From DASYLJ01 sp964432595 (lineage in GTDB: Bacteria; Desulfobacterota; Binatia; DP-6): 64,000 nucleotides of DNA. The notes beneath the pieces are model-generated. The model was not told the DNA's origin and searched no databases. It saw nothing but the letters and a program-made list of their open reading frames with translations. A program made the translations under genes and the position numbers. This document shows positions 8,150-16,413 of the stretch, piece after piece; position 1 is the stretch's first letter; every line of letters begins with the position of its first letter. Location of the stretch: positions 1 through 64,000 of the forward strand of contig CAYSOF010000032.1 of NCBI GenBank assembly GCA_964432595.1, written 5' to 3'.

Positions 8150-10552
8150 ATGTCTGAGCTCATCCGTCGCTTCGACGAGATCACGCTCGACGACATCCCG
8201 ATCGTCGGAGGCAAGAACGCCTCCCTCGGGGAGATGTTCCGGGAGCTGCGCGCCGAGGGCATTCGCGTCCCGGACGGGTTCGCCGTCACGGCCGAGGCCT
8301 ACCGCCAATTCCTGGTCTGTGCCGGGTTGCGGGACGTCATTGCGCGAACGCTCGCCGGCCTCGACGTGCGCGACATCGAAGACCTCCGGCGGCGTGGCCG
8401 GTCGATCCGGCATGCCATCCTCGCGGCCGAGCTCCCGGACCATCTGGCGCACGCGATCACGGGTGCCTACGACCGGCTGACGTGCGACTCCGGCGCGCTC
8501 GACGTCGCCGTCCGCAGCAGCGCGACGGCCGAGGACCTGCCCGATGCCAGCTTTGCAGGACAGCAGGAGACGTTCCTGAACGTCCACGGCCACGGCGCGC
8601 TGCTGCAGAGCTGCAAGCGAAGCTTCGCGTCGCTCTTCACCGACCGTGCGATCTCGTATCGCGCCCAGCGCGGGTTCGCTCACGACGCGGTGGCGCTCTC
8701 GATCGGCGTCCAGCGCATGGTCCGCGCCGACCTGGGCGCCGCAGGCGTCATGTTCACGATCGACACCGAGAGCGGATTCCGTGACGTCGTGCTGATCGAC
8801 GCGTCGTATGGGCTGGGCGAGAGCGTCGTGCAGGGAGCGGTCACGCCCGACCAGTACTACGTATTCAAGTCGACGCTGGCGAAGGGCTTCCGTCCGATCC
8901 TGCGGAGACGCCTCGGCACGAAGCATACGAAGGTCGTGTACGATGCCGGTGGGACGCGGGGCGTGCGCACCGTGCCGGTGTTCGCCGCGGATCGTACCCG
9001 CTGGGCGATCGACGACGACGACGTCCTGACCCTGGCGCGCTGGGCATACCGCATCGAGGACCACTACACCGCGAAGCGCACACGGCCGACGCCGATGGAC
9101 ATCGAGTGGGCCAAGGACGGGCGCTCCGGCGAGCTGTTCATCGTGCAGGCACGCCCCGAAACCGTGGAGGCGCGGAAATCGGGCGAGGTCCTCGAGACCT
9201 ATCGCATCGCGAGCGAGGCGCCCGTTCTCGCCAGCGGCCAGAGCGTCGGCGCGAAGGTCGGACAGGGACGTGCGCGGGTGGTGCGCGACCTGCAGTCGTT
9301 GCAGGAGCTTCAGGACGGCGAGGTCCTCGTCACCGAGAAGACCGATCCCGACTGGGAGCCCGTGCTGAAGAAGGCCGCCGCCGTCGTGACGGACACCGGC
9401 GGGCGCACGTGCCACGCGGCGATCGTGAGCCGTGAGCTCGGCATTCCGGCCGTCGTCGGGACGGACACGGGCACCGCCGCGATCGCGACCGGACGCGAGG
9501 TGACCGTGTCGTGTGCGGAGGGAGCGATCGGCCGGGTATACGACGGCCGCGTCCCGTTCACCGTGGAGCGCGCGGAGATCGGTACGCTCGCGCGGCCGGA
9601 GACGAAGGTGATGATGAACGTGGCGAATCCGGACGAGGCCCTCGTGCTGTCGCGGATTCCGAACGACGGGGTCGGCCTGGCGCGAGAGGAGTTCATCATC
9701 GCATCCGACATCAAGATCCATCCGATGGCGCTCGTGCGATACGACCAGCTCGATCCGGAAACGAAGACGGAGGTGGACCGCCTGACCGCCGGCTGGGCCG
9801 ACAAGCCGCAGTTCTTCGTCGACAAGCTCGCCGAAGGCGTCGCGATGATCGCGGCCGCCTTCCATCCGAAGGACGTCATCGTGCGCCTCTCCGACTTCAA
9901 GACGAACGAGTATGCGAACCTCGTCGGCGGCAGGGCGTTCGAGCCGATCGAGGAGAACCCGATGATCGGCTTCCGCGGTGCGTCGCGCTACTACGATCCG
10001 CGCTACCGCGAGGGCTTCGCGCTCGAGTGTCGCGCCATGCGCAAGGTCCGCGACGAGATGGGGCTCACGAACGTCAAGCTCATGGTCCCGTTCTGCCGGA
10101 CGGTCGACGAGGCGCGCCGCGTGATCGCGGAGCTCGCGGCGAACGGGTTGCGTCGGGGCGAGCGCGGTCTCGAGGTCTACGTCATGTGTGAGATTCCGAG
10201 CAACGTCGTCTCGGCGGCGGCCTTCGCGGACGTCTTCGACGGCTTCTCGATCGGCTCGAACGACCTGACGCAGCTCGTGCTCGGCGTGGATCGAGACTCG
10301 CAGATCGTCGCGCACATCTTCGACGAGCGCGACCCGGCGGTGACGTCGATGATCGCGACGGTCATACGCGAGGCCAAGGCACGTGGTCGCAAGATCGGCA
10401 TCTGCGGGCAGGCGCCGAGCGACCATCCCGAGTTCGCGCGATTTCTCGTCGAGCAGGGCATCGACAGCATCTCGCTGAACCCCGACGCCGTCCTCCGTAC
10501 GACCCTGCAGGTTCTCGACGTCGAGCGCACGCGGCTCGCGAAGTCGGCGTAG
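8150..10552 (+). CDS. ppsA: Phosphoenolpyruvate synthase
   Basis: PEP synthase converts pyruvate and ATP to PEP, AMP and phosphate, and can run backwards in some anaerobes. The 800-residue product has the ATP-grasp pyruvate-binding domain (about 1-330), the swivelling phosphohistidine domain with TGGRTCHAAIVSRELG (His near 423) and the TIM-barrel PEP domain with GFRGASRYY, GSNDLTQLVLGVDRD and the catalytic Cys in GICGQAPSD. Length and motif order are those of complete PpsA. The ATG follows a good GGAGG. It is paired with a phosphofructokinase in the same operon. Confidence 0.95.
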   Translation: MSELIRRFDEITLDDIPIVGGKNASLGEMFRELRAEGIRVPDGFAVTAEAYRQFLVCAGLRDVIARTLAGLDVRDIEDLRRRGRSIRHAILAAELPDHLAHAITGAYDRLTCDSGALDVAVRSSATAEDLPDASFAGQQETFLNVHGHGALLQSCKRSFASLFTDRAISYRAQRGFAHDAVALSIGVQRMVRADLGAAGVMFTIDTESGFRDVVLIDASYGLGESVVQGAVTPDQYYVFKSTLAKGFRPILRRRLGTKHTKVVYDAGGTRGVRTVPVFAADRTRWAIDDDDVLTLARWAYRIEDHYTAKRTRPTPMDIEWAKDGRSGELFIVQARPETVEARKSGEVLETYRIASEAPVLASGQSVGAKVGQGRARVVRDLQSLQELQDGEVLVTEKTDPDWEPVLKKAAAVVTDTGGRTCHAAIVSRELGIPAVVGTDTGTAAIATGREVTVSCAEGAIGRVYDGRVPFTVERAEIGTLARPETKVMMNVANPDEALVLSRIPNDGVGLAREEFIIASDIKIHPMALVRYDQLDPETKTEVDRLTAGWADKPQFFVDKLAEGVAMIAAAFHPKDVIVRLSDFKTNEYANLVGGRAFEPIEENPMIGFRGASRYYDPRYREGFALECRAMRKVRDEMGLTNVKLMVPFCRTVDEARRVIAELAANGLRRGERGLEVYVMCEIPSNVVSAAAFADVFDGFSIGSNDLTQLVLGVDRDSQIVAHIFDERDPAVTSMIATVIREAKARGRKIGICGQAPSDHPEFARFLVEQGIDSISLNPDAVLRTTLQVLDVERTRLAKSA

Positions 10553-10566
10553 GCGCTGGGTATCCC

Positions 10567-11928
10567 GTGACGACGTGGCCCATCCCAGCCGAGCTGGCCA
10601 TCGAGACGGTCGGACCGGGGCGCCACCCGTCGCCCGTCGCGGAGCGCGGCGATCCCACCGTCGACGAGCGCCGGCGGGTGCTGATCGGACGCACCGTTCC
10701 CGACGTCGCCGAGGACGTGGCGGCCGGGAAGCCGCCGCCCAGCTTCGAGCCCGCCGGTGCGCGCCGCCTGCTCGCCCATGACCCGGCCACCGTCGGTTGC
10801 GGCCTCGTCACGGTCGGCGGGCTGTGCCCCGGGCTGAACAACGTCATCCGCTCGATCGTCCTGAGCCTGACCTACGCGTACGGCGTGCGGCGCATCGTCG
10901 GCTTTCGCTACGGCTACGCGGGGCTCGCGGCGGGCAGCCGTCACGAGCCGCTGGCGTTGACGCCCGAGCTCGTCGACACGCTGCACGAGCAGGGCGGCAC
11001 GCGGCTCGGCACCTCCCGCGGGCCGCAGGACGTCGGCGGCATGGTCGACACGCTCGTGCGGCTCGGCATCGGCATCCTGTTCGTGCTCGGCGGCGACGGC
11101 GGGCTTCGGGGCGCCGCCGCGATCCACGACGAGATTCGACGCCGGCGACTGCCGATCGGCGTCGTCGGCGTCCCGAAGACCATCGACAACGATCTCTCGT
11201 GGACGTCGCGCTGCTTCGGCTTCTCCACCGCGATTGCCGCGGCGCGCGGGGTGCTCCAGGCGGCGCACACCGAGGCGCGGGCCGTCTGGAACGGGGTCAG
11301 CCTCGTGAAGCTGATGGGACGGCACGCCGGATTCATCGCGGCGCATGCGACGCTCGCGAACACCGACGTGAACTTCTGCCTGGTGCCGGAGGTGCGCCTG
11401 GCGCTCGATGGCGAGCGCGGTTTCCTCCACGCCCTCGAGCAACGGCTTGCGAGGAAGCATCACGCGGTCGTCGTGGTCGCCGAGGGTGCGGCGCAGGAGC
11501 TGTTCCGCGGCGACGAGCCCGTCGCCCGCGACGCCTCCGGGAACGTCAAGCTGATCGACGTCGGTCCGCGGCTGCGCGGCGCCATCGCGCGGCATTTCGC
11601 GGCGCGAGGTATCCCCATGATCTTCCGGTACTTCGATCCGGGATATGAGATTCGCAGCACGCCCGCGGATCCCGTCGACGCGCAGTTCTGCATGGCGCTC
11701 GGCCAGCACGCGGTCCACGCGGGCATGTCGGGACGGACCAACGTGCTCGTCTCGTCGTGGAACGATCACTACGTGCACGTGCCCATTCCGCTCGCCGTCG
11801 CGCGCCGCCGGCGGCTCGATCCGGATGGCGAGGACTGGCAACGGGTGCTCGAGGCGACTGGGCAGGGGACGTGGAACGCCGGCGAGGCGGAATCGGGAAG
11901 GGCAGGCGCCTCTGGTTCGCACGCGTGA
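10567..11928 (+). CDS. pfkA: ATP-dependent 6-phosphofructokinase
   Basis: The 453-residue product belongs to the long PFK group: GLCPGLNNVIR near residue 91, GGDGG (ATP-type Gly rather than the Asp of PPi enzymes), PKTIDND with Lys, and GRHAGFIAAHA. GGDG combined with PKTIDND is typical of ATP-dependent group III PFKs, so phosphoryl donor ATP is likely but not certain. GTG start at 10567, 14 bases after ppsA. Having PFK with PEP synthase in one unit suggests carbon flow is reset in either direction under the inducing condition. Its last codons contain a putative UAS for the next gene. Confidence 0.88.
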   Translation: MTTWPIPAELAIETVGPGRHPSPVAERGDPTVDERRRVLIGRTVPDVAEDVAAGKPPPSFEPAGARRLLAHDPATVGCGLVTVGGLCPGLNNVIRSIVLSLTYAYGVRRIVGFRYGYAGLAAGSRHEPLALTPELVDTLHEQGGTRLGTSRGPQDVGGMVDTLVRLGIGILFVLGGDGGLRGAAAIHDEIRRRRLPIGVVGVPKTIDNDLSWTSRCFGFSTAIAAARGVLQAAHTEARAVWNGVSLVKLMGRHAGFIAAHATLANTDVNFCLVPEVRLALDGERGFLHALEQRLARKHHAVVVVAEGAAQELFRGDEPVARDASGNVKLIDVGPRLRGAIARHFAARGIPMIFRYFDPGYEIRSTPADPVDAQFCMALGQHAVHAGMSGRTNVLVSSWNDHYVHVPIPLAVARRRRLDPDGEDWQRVLEATGQGTWNAGEAESGRAGASGSHA

Positions 11929-11932
11929 GAAG
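11915..11932. promoter_or_regulatory. Putative activator site at the pfk 3' end
   Basis: GTTCGCACGCGTGAGAAG, a divergent copy of the UAS pattern lying exactly 30 bp upstream of the -24 GG at 11962. Confidence 0.4.
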
Positions 11933-11960
11933 GCCGTTCACGGCCATGGTCGCCGGTCGC

Positions 11961-11976
11961 CGGCACGGTGATTGCG
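11961..11976 (+). promoter_or_regulatory. sigma-54 promoter of the CBS/formate dehydrogenase operon
   Basis: CGGCACGGTGATTGCG, GG-N10-GC, almost consensus. Predicted +1 near 11987, two bases before ATG 11989. Confidence 0.75.
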
Positions 11977-11988
11977 TCACGAGTCCTC

Positions 11989-12402
11989 ATGCGCATCGCA
12001 CAGTTCATGAAGCACCCCGTGATCACGGTGAAGCCCGGCGACTCACCGCGCCACGCGCGGGAGCTGCTCGAGCGGAATCGCATCAATCAGCTGCCGGTGG
12101 TGCTCGACGAGCGGCTCGTCGGCATCATCACCGATCGGGACCTTCGCGATGTGTTCCCGTCGGTGCTCGAGGAATGGAAGAAGGCCTCCGATCCCTCGAT
12201 CGTGCCGATCGCCGACATCATGTCGGCGAACGTCCTGACCCTCGGACCGGACGCCCCGGTGGCCGATGCGGCCCGCTTGATGCGTCACGAGCGCATCGGG
12301 GCGATCCCGATCGTCGACGAGGGTCGCCTCGTCGGCATCCTGACCCGCAGCGACGTGCTCGACGCCTTCGCCGTGGCCGGCGAGGAACGACGCGCTCTCT
12401 GA
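11989..12402 (+). CDS. Two-CBS-domain protein
   Basis: The 137-residue product is two CBS domains (about 7-60 and 70-130), a Bateman module that usually senses AMP/ATP or SAM. Motifs such as VGIITDRDLRDV and VGILTRSDVLDAF are clear. The start MRIAQFMKH at 11989 is favoured over an in-frame ATG at 11968, which lies inside the -24/-12 promoter. Its TGA overlaps the ATG of the formate dehydrogenase gene (TGATG), so it may act as an energy-charge sensor for that enzyme. Confidence 0.85.
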   Translation: MRIAQFMKHPVITVKPGDSPRHARELLERNRINQLPVVLDERLVGIITDRDLRDVFPSVLEEWKKASDPSIVPIADIMSANVLTLGPDAPVADAARLMRHERIGAIPIVDEGRLVGILTRSDVLDAFAVAGEERRAL

Positions 12403-14438
12403 TGTCCGCGTCGACGCCGACGACGTGCCCATTCTGCGGCGTCGGCTGCGGGATGGTGCTCGGTGTCGACGACGGCGGCGTCGTGGACGTCCGGCCGTCC
12501 GCGGCGCATCCCGTATCGCGCGGCCAGCTCTGCGCGAAGGGATGGAACGCGGCCGAGTTCATCGCGTCGCCCGAGCGGCTCACGCGGCCGCTGTTGCGTC
12601 ATGGATCGCGGCTCGAGCCCGTGTCGTTCGACGACGCGCTCGACGCCGCGGCGGCTCTCATCCGGAACGCACGGGAGGAAGCCGGCGACCAGGCCGTCGG
12701 GGTGATCGCCAGTGCGCGCGCCACGAACGAGGACGTGTTCGCGGCGATGAAGTTCGCACGAGCCGTCCTCGGGACGAACAACGTCGACCATTGCGCGCGG
12801 GTCTGCCATGCGCCCTCCGTCGAGGGCCTGCGTCGCACGCTGGGTTCCGGCGCCATGACGAACTCGATCGCGGACCTCGAGCGCGCGGACTGCATCCTGG
12901 TCGTCGGCTCCGACACCACCGAGAACCACGCGATCATCGGCGCGCGCCTGCTCGAGGCCAAGGCCCGCGGCGCCCGGCTGATCGTCGTCGATCCGCGCCG
13001 GACCAGGCTCGCCCAGCTCGCCGATCTGCATCTGCAGCTCCGTCTCGGCACCGACATCCCGCTGGTGAACGCGATGATCCACGCGATCTTCGCCCGCGGC
13101 TGGCAGGATGCCGCCTACCTCGCGGCCCGCTGCGAGAACGTGGAGGCCCTGCGCTCGTCGCTGCGGAACTTCACGCCCGACGCGATGGCCGAGGTGACCG
13201 GCGTGCCGGCGGCGGCGATCGTCGAGGCCGCGTCGTGGTATGCCCGCACGCCGCGGGCGGCGCTGGTCTACGGCATCGGCGTGACGCAGCACGTGTGCGG
13301 CACCGAGAACGTCATCGCCCTGTCGAACCTGGCGCTCGTGACGGGACACGTCGGTGTCGAGGGCGCCGGCATCAATCCGCTGCGCGGCCAGAACAACGTG
13401 CAGGGCGCATGCGACATGGGCGCGCTGCCCGACGTGTACTCGGGGTATCAGCGCGTGGCGGAGCCCGCGGCGCGTGCGCGGTTCGAGGCCGCGTGGGGCA
13501 CGTCGCTCCCCACCACGCCCGGGCTGACGACGCTCGGCATGGAGCACGCCGCGCTCGACGGGGCGCTGCGATGCCTGATCGTGCTCGGCGAGGACCCGGT
13601 CGTGACCGACCCCGACCAGCGTGGCGTCCGCCGCGCGCTCGAAAAGCTCGACAGCCTGATCGTGGTCGAGCTGTTCCCGACCGACACGTCGCGCCTGGCG
13701 GACATCGTCTTTCCGGCGGCCTGCTTCGCGGAGAAGGACGGGACGTTCACTTCGACCGAGCGCCGCGTGCAGCGCGTCCGGCGCGCGGTGCCGCCGCCGG
13801 GCGACGCGCGCCCGGACTGGGCGATCCTCGAGGCCATCGCCGGACGGCTCGGGCGGCCGATGGGCTTCGGCTCGGCCGAGCAGATCTTCGACGAGATCGC
13901 GTCCCTGACGCCCGCGTACGCCGGGATGTCGTACGCACGGCTCGAGCGGCCGGGCGGCCTCCAGTGGCCGTGCCCCGACCCGACGCATCCCGGCACGCCG
14001 GTGCTGCATCGCGACGGCTTCCCACGTGGCCGCGCACGGCTCGTCCGCGTGCGGAACACGCTGCCCGCGGAGCTGCCGGACGAGACCTATCCGCTGCAGC
14101 TCACCACCACGCGGCTCCACTTCCAGTACGGCTCCGGATCGATGACCCGCCGCGCACCGCTGCTCGAGCGCGAGAACCCGCAGGGCATCCTGTGGATCAA
14201 CCCGTTCGACGCGGCGGCACGCGGGATCGTGGCCGGGTCGCCCGTCCGGGTGCGCTCGCGACGCGGCGAGGTGAGCACCCGGGCCGTCGTGTCCGATACC
14301 GTGCCGCGTGGCACCGTCGCGATGCCGTACCACTTCCGCGAAGCGCCCTCGAACCGGCTGACCAACGACCAGGCGCTCGACCCGCTGTCCCGCATGCCGG
14401 AGCTGAAGGTGTGCGCCGTCGCGGTGGAGCGCGCATGA
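12402..14438 (+). CDS. Formate dehydrogenase-like molybdopterin oxidoreductase, catalytic subunit
   Basis: The 678-residue product starts with a 4Fe-4S domain (Cys 9, 12, 16 and 44; CPFCGVGCG) and continues with molybdopterin-binding domains. HCARVCHAPSVEGL places Cys135 where E. coli FdhF has selenocysteine, so this is a Cys-type enzyme; His136 follows as in formate dehydrogenases. NPLRGQNNVQGACDMG and a C-terminal molydopterin-dinucleotide domain complete it. It lacks the extra N-terminal 2Fe-2S and ferredoxin domains of large NAD-linked FdhA. The next two genes would carry electrons to NAD(P) or ferredoxin. Confidence 0.88.
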   Translation: MSASTPTTCPFCGVGCGMVLGVDDGGVVDVRPSAAHPVSRGQLCAKGWNAAEFIASPERLTRPLLRHGSRLEPVSFDDALDAAAALIRNAREEAGDQAVGVIASARATNEDVFAAMKFARAVLGTNNVDHCARVCHAPSVEGLRRTLGSGAMTNSIADLERADCILVVGSDTTENHAIIGARLLEAKARGARLIVVDPRRTRLAQLADLHLQLRLGTDIPLVNAMIHAIFARGWQDAAYLAARCENVEALRSSLRNFTPDAMAEVTGVPAAAIVEAASWYARTPRAALVYGIGVTQHVCGTENVIALSNLALVTGHVGVEGAGINPLRGQNNVQGACDMGALPDVYSGYQRVAEPAARARFEAAWGTSLPTTPGLTTLGMEHAALDGALRCLIVLGEDPVVTDPDQRGVRRALEKLDSLIVVELFPTDTSRLADIVFPAACFAEKDGTFTSTERRVQRVRRAVPPPGDARPDWAILEAIAGRLGRPMGFGSAEQIFDEIASLTPAYAGMSYARLERPGGLQWPCPDPTHPGTPVLHRDGFPRGRARLVRVRNTLPAELPDETYPLQLTTTRLHFQYGSGSMTRRAPLLERENPQGILWINPFDAAARGIVAGSPVRVRSRRGEVSTRAVVSDTVPRGTVAMPYHFREAPSNRLTNDQALDPLSRMPELKVCAVAVERA

Positions 14439-15448
14439 CCGACCGCATCCTCACCGATCGCGCCGGCGTCGACGCGCTCCGCCGGACGCTCGCGCGCGAC
14501 CGCACGTTGCTCGAGGTGCGCCCCGGCGACGCCGGGACCGAGTGGCAGACGGTCGACGGCAGTGCCCCGTTCGCGTGGGATGCGCCGTCGCCGATCGCGG
14601 GTGCCAAGCGATTCTTCTTCGCCCCGCGCGAGACGTTGTTCCGCTGGCAGGGCTCGTCCGTCGAGCCGGTGCAGGCGATCCCGAAGCCCTTCGTGCTCTT
14701 CGGCGTGCACGCGTGCGACCTGGCGGCCATCGCGCATCAGGATCGCTTCTTCGCCGGCGATGCGTGGTACGCCGCCCGGCGCGACGCCGCGCTCCTGGTG
14801 GGCCTCAACTGCCGCACCGCGTGCACGGGCGGATTCTGCCGCGACGTCGACGCGGGGCCGTTCGCCCGCTCCGGCTTCGACCTGAACCTGACGCCGCTCG
14901 ACGGCGACGCCGTGGCCATCGAGATCGGCACCGACGCCGGACGTCGGGCGCTGGCGGCGGCGAACGTGCGGGAGACGCCGGTCGACGACGCCGTACGCGC
15001 GGCGTTCGCCGCCGCCGCGCGCGGCGCGCTCGACAGCTTCCCCGAACGGCCCTTCATCGCGGCGGCGATCGATCGTCTGCGCAGTGCCCGCGTCGTCGAC
15101 GATGAATGGGAGACGCTCGGTCCCGCGTGCTTCGCCTGCACGGGCTGCACGAGCGTCTGTCCGACGTGCTCGTGCTTCACCACCGCCGATCACGTGCGAG
15201 ACGAGGGCGGCGAACGGGTACGGCTCTGGGACAGCTGCCTGCTGGAGGGGTTCCAGCGCGAAGCATCCGGCCACCATCCGGCGCCACGTCCAGCCGATCG
15301 CGTGCGCCGCTTCTGGTATCACAAGCTCTCCGACGACTTCGTGCCGCCGTGTCCGCGCATCGGCTGCGTCGGCTGCGGGCGCTGCGACGTCACGTGTCCG
15401 GGCAGCATCGGGGCACTGCACGTGCTGCGCACCCTGGGGAACCCATGA
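14435..15448 (+). CDS. Iron-sulfur electron-transfer subunit (HydB/AsrA-like)
   Basis: The 337-residue product resembles the 4Fe-4S subunit of sulfhydrogenases and anaerobic sulfite reductase. The N-terminal ~230 residues are a conserved unmarked domain with VHACDLAA and an isolated Cys group (NCRTACTGGFC). Two ferredoxin motifs follow: CFACTGCTSVCPTC and CPRIGCVGCGRCDVTCPG. ATGA overlap with the catalytic subunit and with the following flavoprotein indicates a stoichiometric complex. Confidence 0.85.
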   Translation: MTDRILTDRAGVDALRRTLARDRTLLEVRPGDAGTEWQTVDGSAPFAWDAPSPIAGAKRFFFAPRETLFRWQGSSVEPVQAIPKPFVLFGVHACDLAAIAHQDRFFAGDAWYAARRDAALLVGLNCRTACTGGFCRDVDAGPFARSGFDLNLTPLDGDAVAIEIGTDAGRRALAAANVRETPVDDAVRAAFAAAARGALDSFPERPFIAAAIDRLRSARVVDDEWETLGPACFACTGCTSVCPTCSCFTTADHVRDEGGERVRLWDSCLLEGFQREASGHHPAPRPADRVRRFWYHKLSDDFVPPCPRIGCVGCGRCDVTCPGSIGALHVLRTLGNP

Positions 15449-16338
15449 CGGCACTGGACCTCGTGCCGCATGCCGCGACGATCGAGTCGATCGCGCCGGA
15501 ATCGGACGACACCCGTACGTTCGTGCTGCGGCCGGACCCGGCCGTCCCGGCGTTCGATCGCGCGACCCCGGGGCAGTTCGCGATGCTGTCGGTCTTCGGC
15601 CACGGCGAGGCGGCGTTCACGTTCTCCGGACTGCCCGGCGCGGGCGGTACGGCGGGCCGCGTCGTCCTGACGGTCCGCCGGATGGGCGAGCTCACCGGCG
15701 CGCTCTTCGCGCTGGACGTCGGTGCGACCGTCGGCCTGCGCGGACCGTTCGGCCGCGGCTTCCCCTTCGACGACGACGTGCCGACGATCTACGTCGGTGG
15801 CGGCTGCGGCTTGACGCCGCTGCGTGCCGCGATCCTCCACGACGTCGCGAGGCGCCGGCGGCCGCGGGCCGTGGTGTACGGCGCCGCCGCGCCCGACGCC
15901 CGCATCCATCGCGCGGACCTGGCGGCCTGGAGCCGCGATCCGGACATCTACGTGGTGGACTGCGTCGAGAACCCCTGCCCGGGATGGCGCGGCGGCGTGG
16001 GGTCCGTCGTGAGCTTCATCGACGAGGCCGTCGATCGCGTGGGTGCCCGACGCGCGGCGGTGTGCGGCCCTGCCGCGATGCTGGCCGCGGTCGGCGAGCG
16101 ACTCTGTCGCAGCGGCATCGATCCAGGAGCCATCTACCTGGCGATGGAGCGATACATGAAGTGTGGCATCGGGCATTGCGGCCACTGCTACATCGACCAT
16201 CGCTACGTCTGCACCGACGGGCCCGTGTTCCCGCTGACCGAGCTGCGCATGCTCTCGGAGGCGTTCGCGCCGGCTGGCGAAGCCGTGAACGACGTCGATC
16301 CCATCCTGTGCCGCGTGGGAGCGTCGACCACCCTGTGA
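15445..16338 (+). CDS. FAD/NAD(P)-binding oxidoreductase subunit (HydG/AsrB/PyrK-like)
   Basis: The 297-residue product has an FAD-binding barrel (about 1-100), an NAD-binding Rossmann fold (GGGCGLTPLRAAI near 122; AAVCGPAAML near 205) and a C-terminal 2Fe-2S site with Cys in MKCGIGHCGHCYID and VCTDGPVF, as in PyrK and hydrogenase gamma subunits. With the two genes before it, it makes a formate:NAD(P)(H) or ferredoxin-type complex. It ends the operon begun at 11989. Confidence 0.85.
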   Translation: MTALDLVPHAATIESIAPESDDTRTFVLRPDPAVPAFDRATPGQFAMLSVFGHGEAAFTFSGLPGAGGTAGRVVLTVRRMGELTGALFALDVGATVGLRGPFGRGFPFDDDVPTIYVGGGCGLTPLRAAILHDVARRRRPRAVVYGAAAPDARIHRADLAAWSRDPDIYVVDCVENPCPGWRGGVGSVVSFIDEAVDRVGARRAAVCGPAAMLAAVGERLCRSGIDPGAIYLAMERYMKCGIGHCGHCYIDHRYVCTDGPVFPLTELRMLSEAFAPAGEAVNDVDPILCRVGASTTL

Positions 16339-16413
16339 CCTCTCGGTAACACCCGGGAACGACGCCCGCGCAGTTTGCGCCGTAGAGGCGTGCTCGTCTA
16401 AACCCACTTCTGG

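Noticed and set aside
16338..16413. A GG-N10-GC match (GGGAACGACGCCCGCG) before the CHASE3 kinase
   Set aside because: It lacks T at the -24 and TT at the -12 positions; GG-N10-GC alone is common by chance in this GC-rich DNA.
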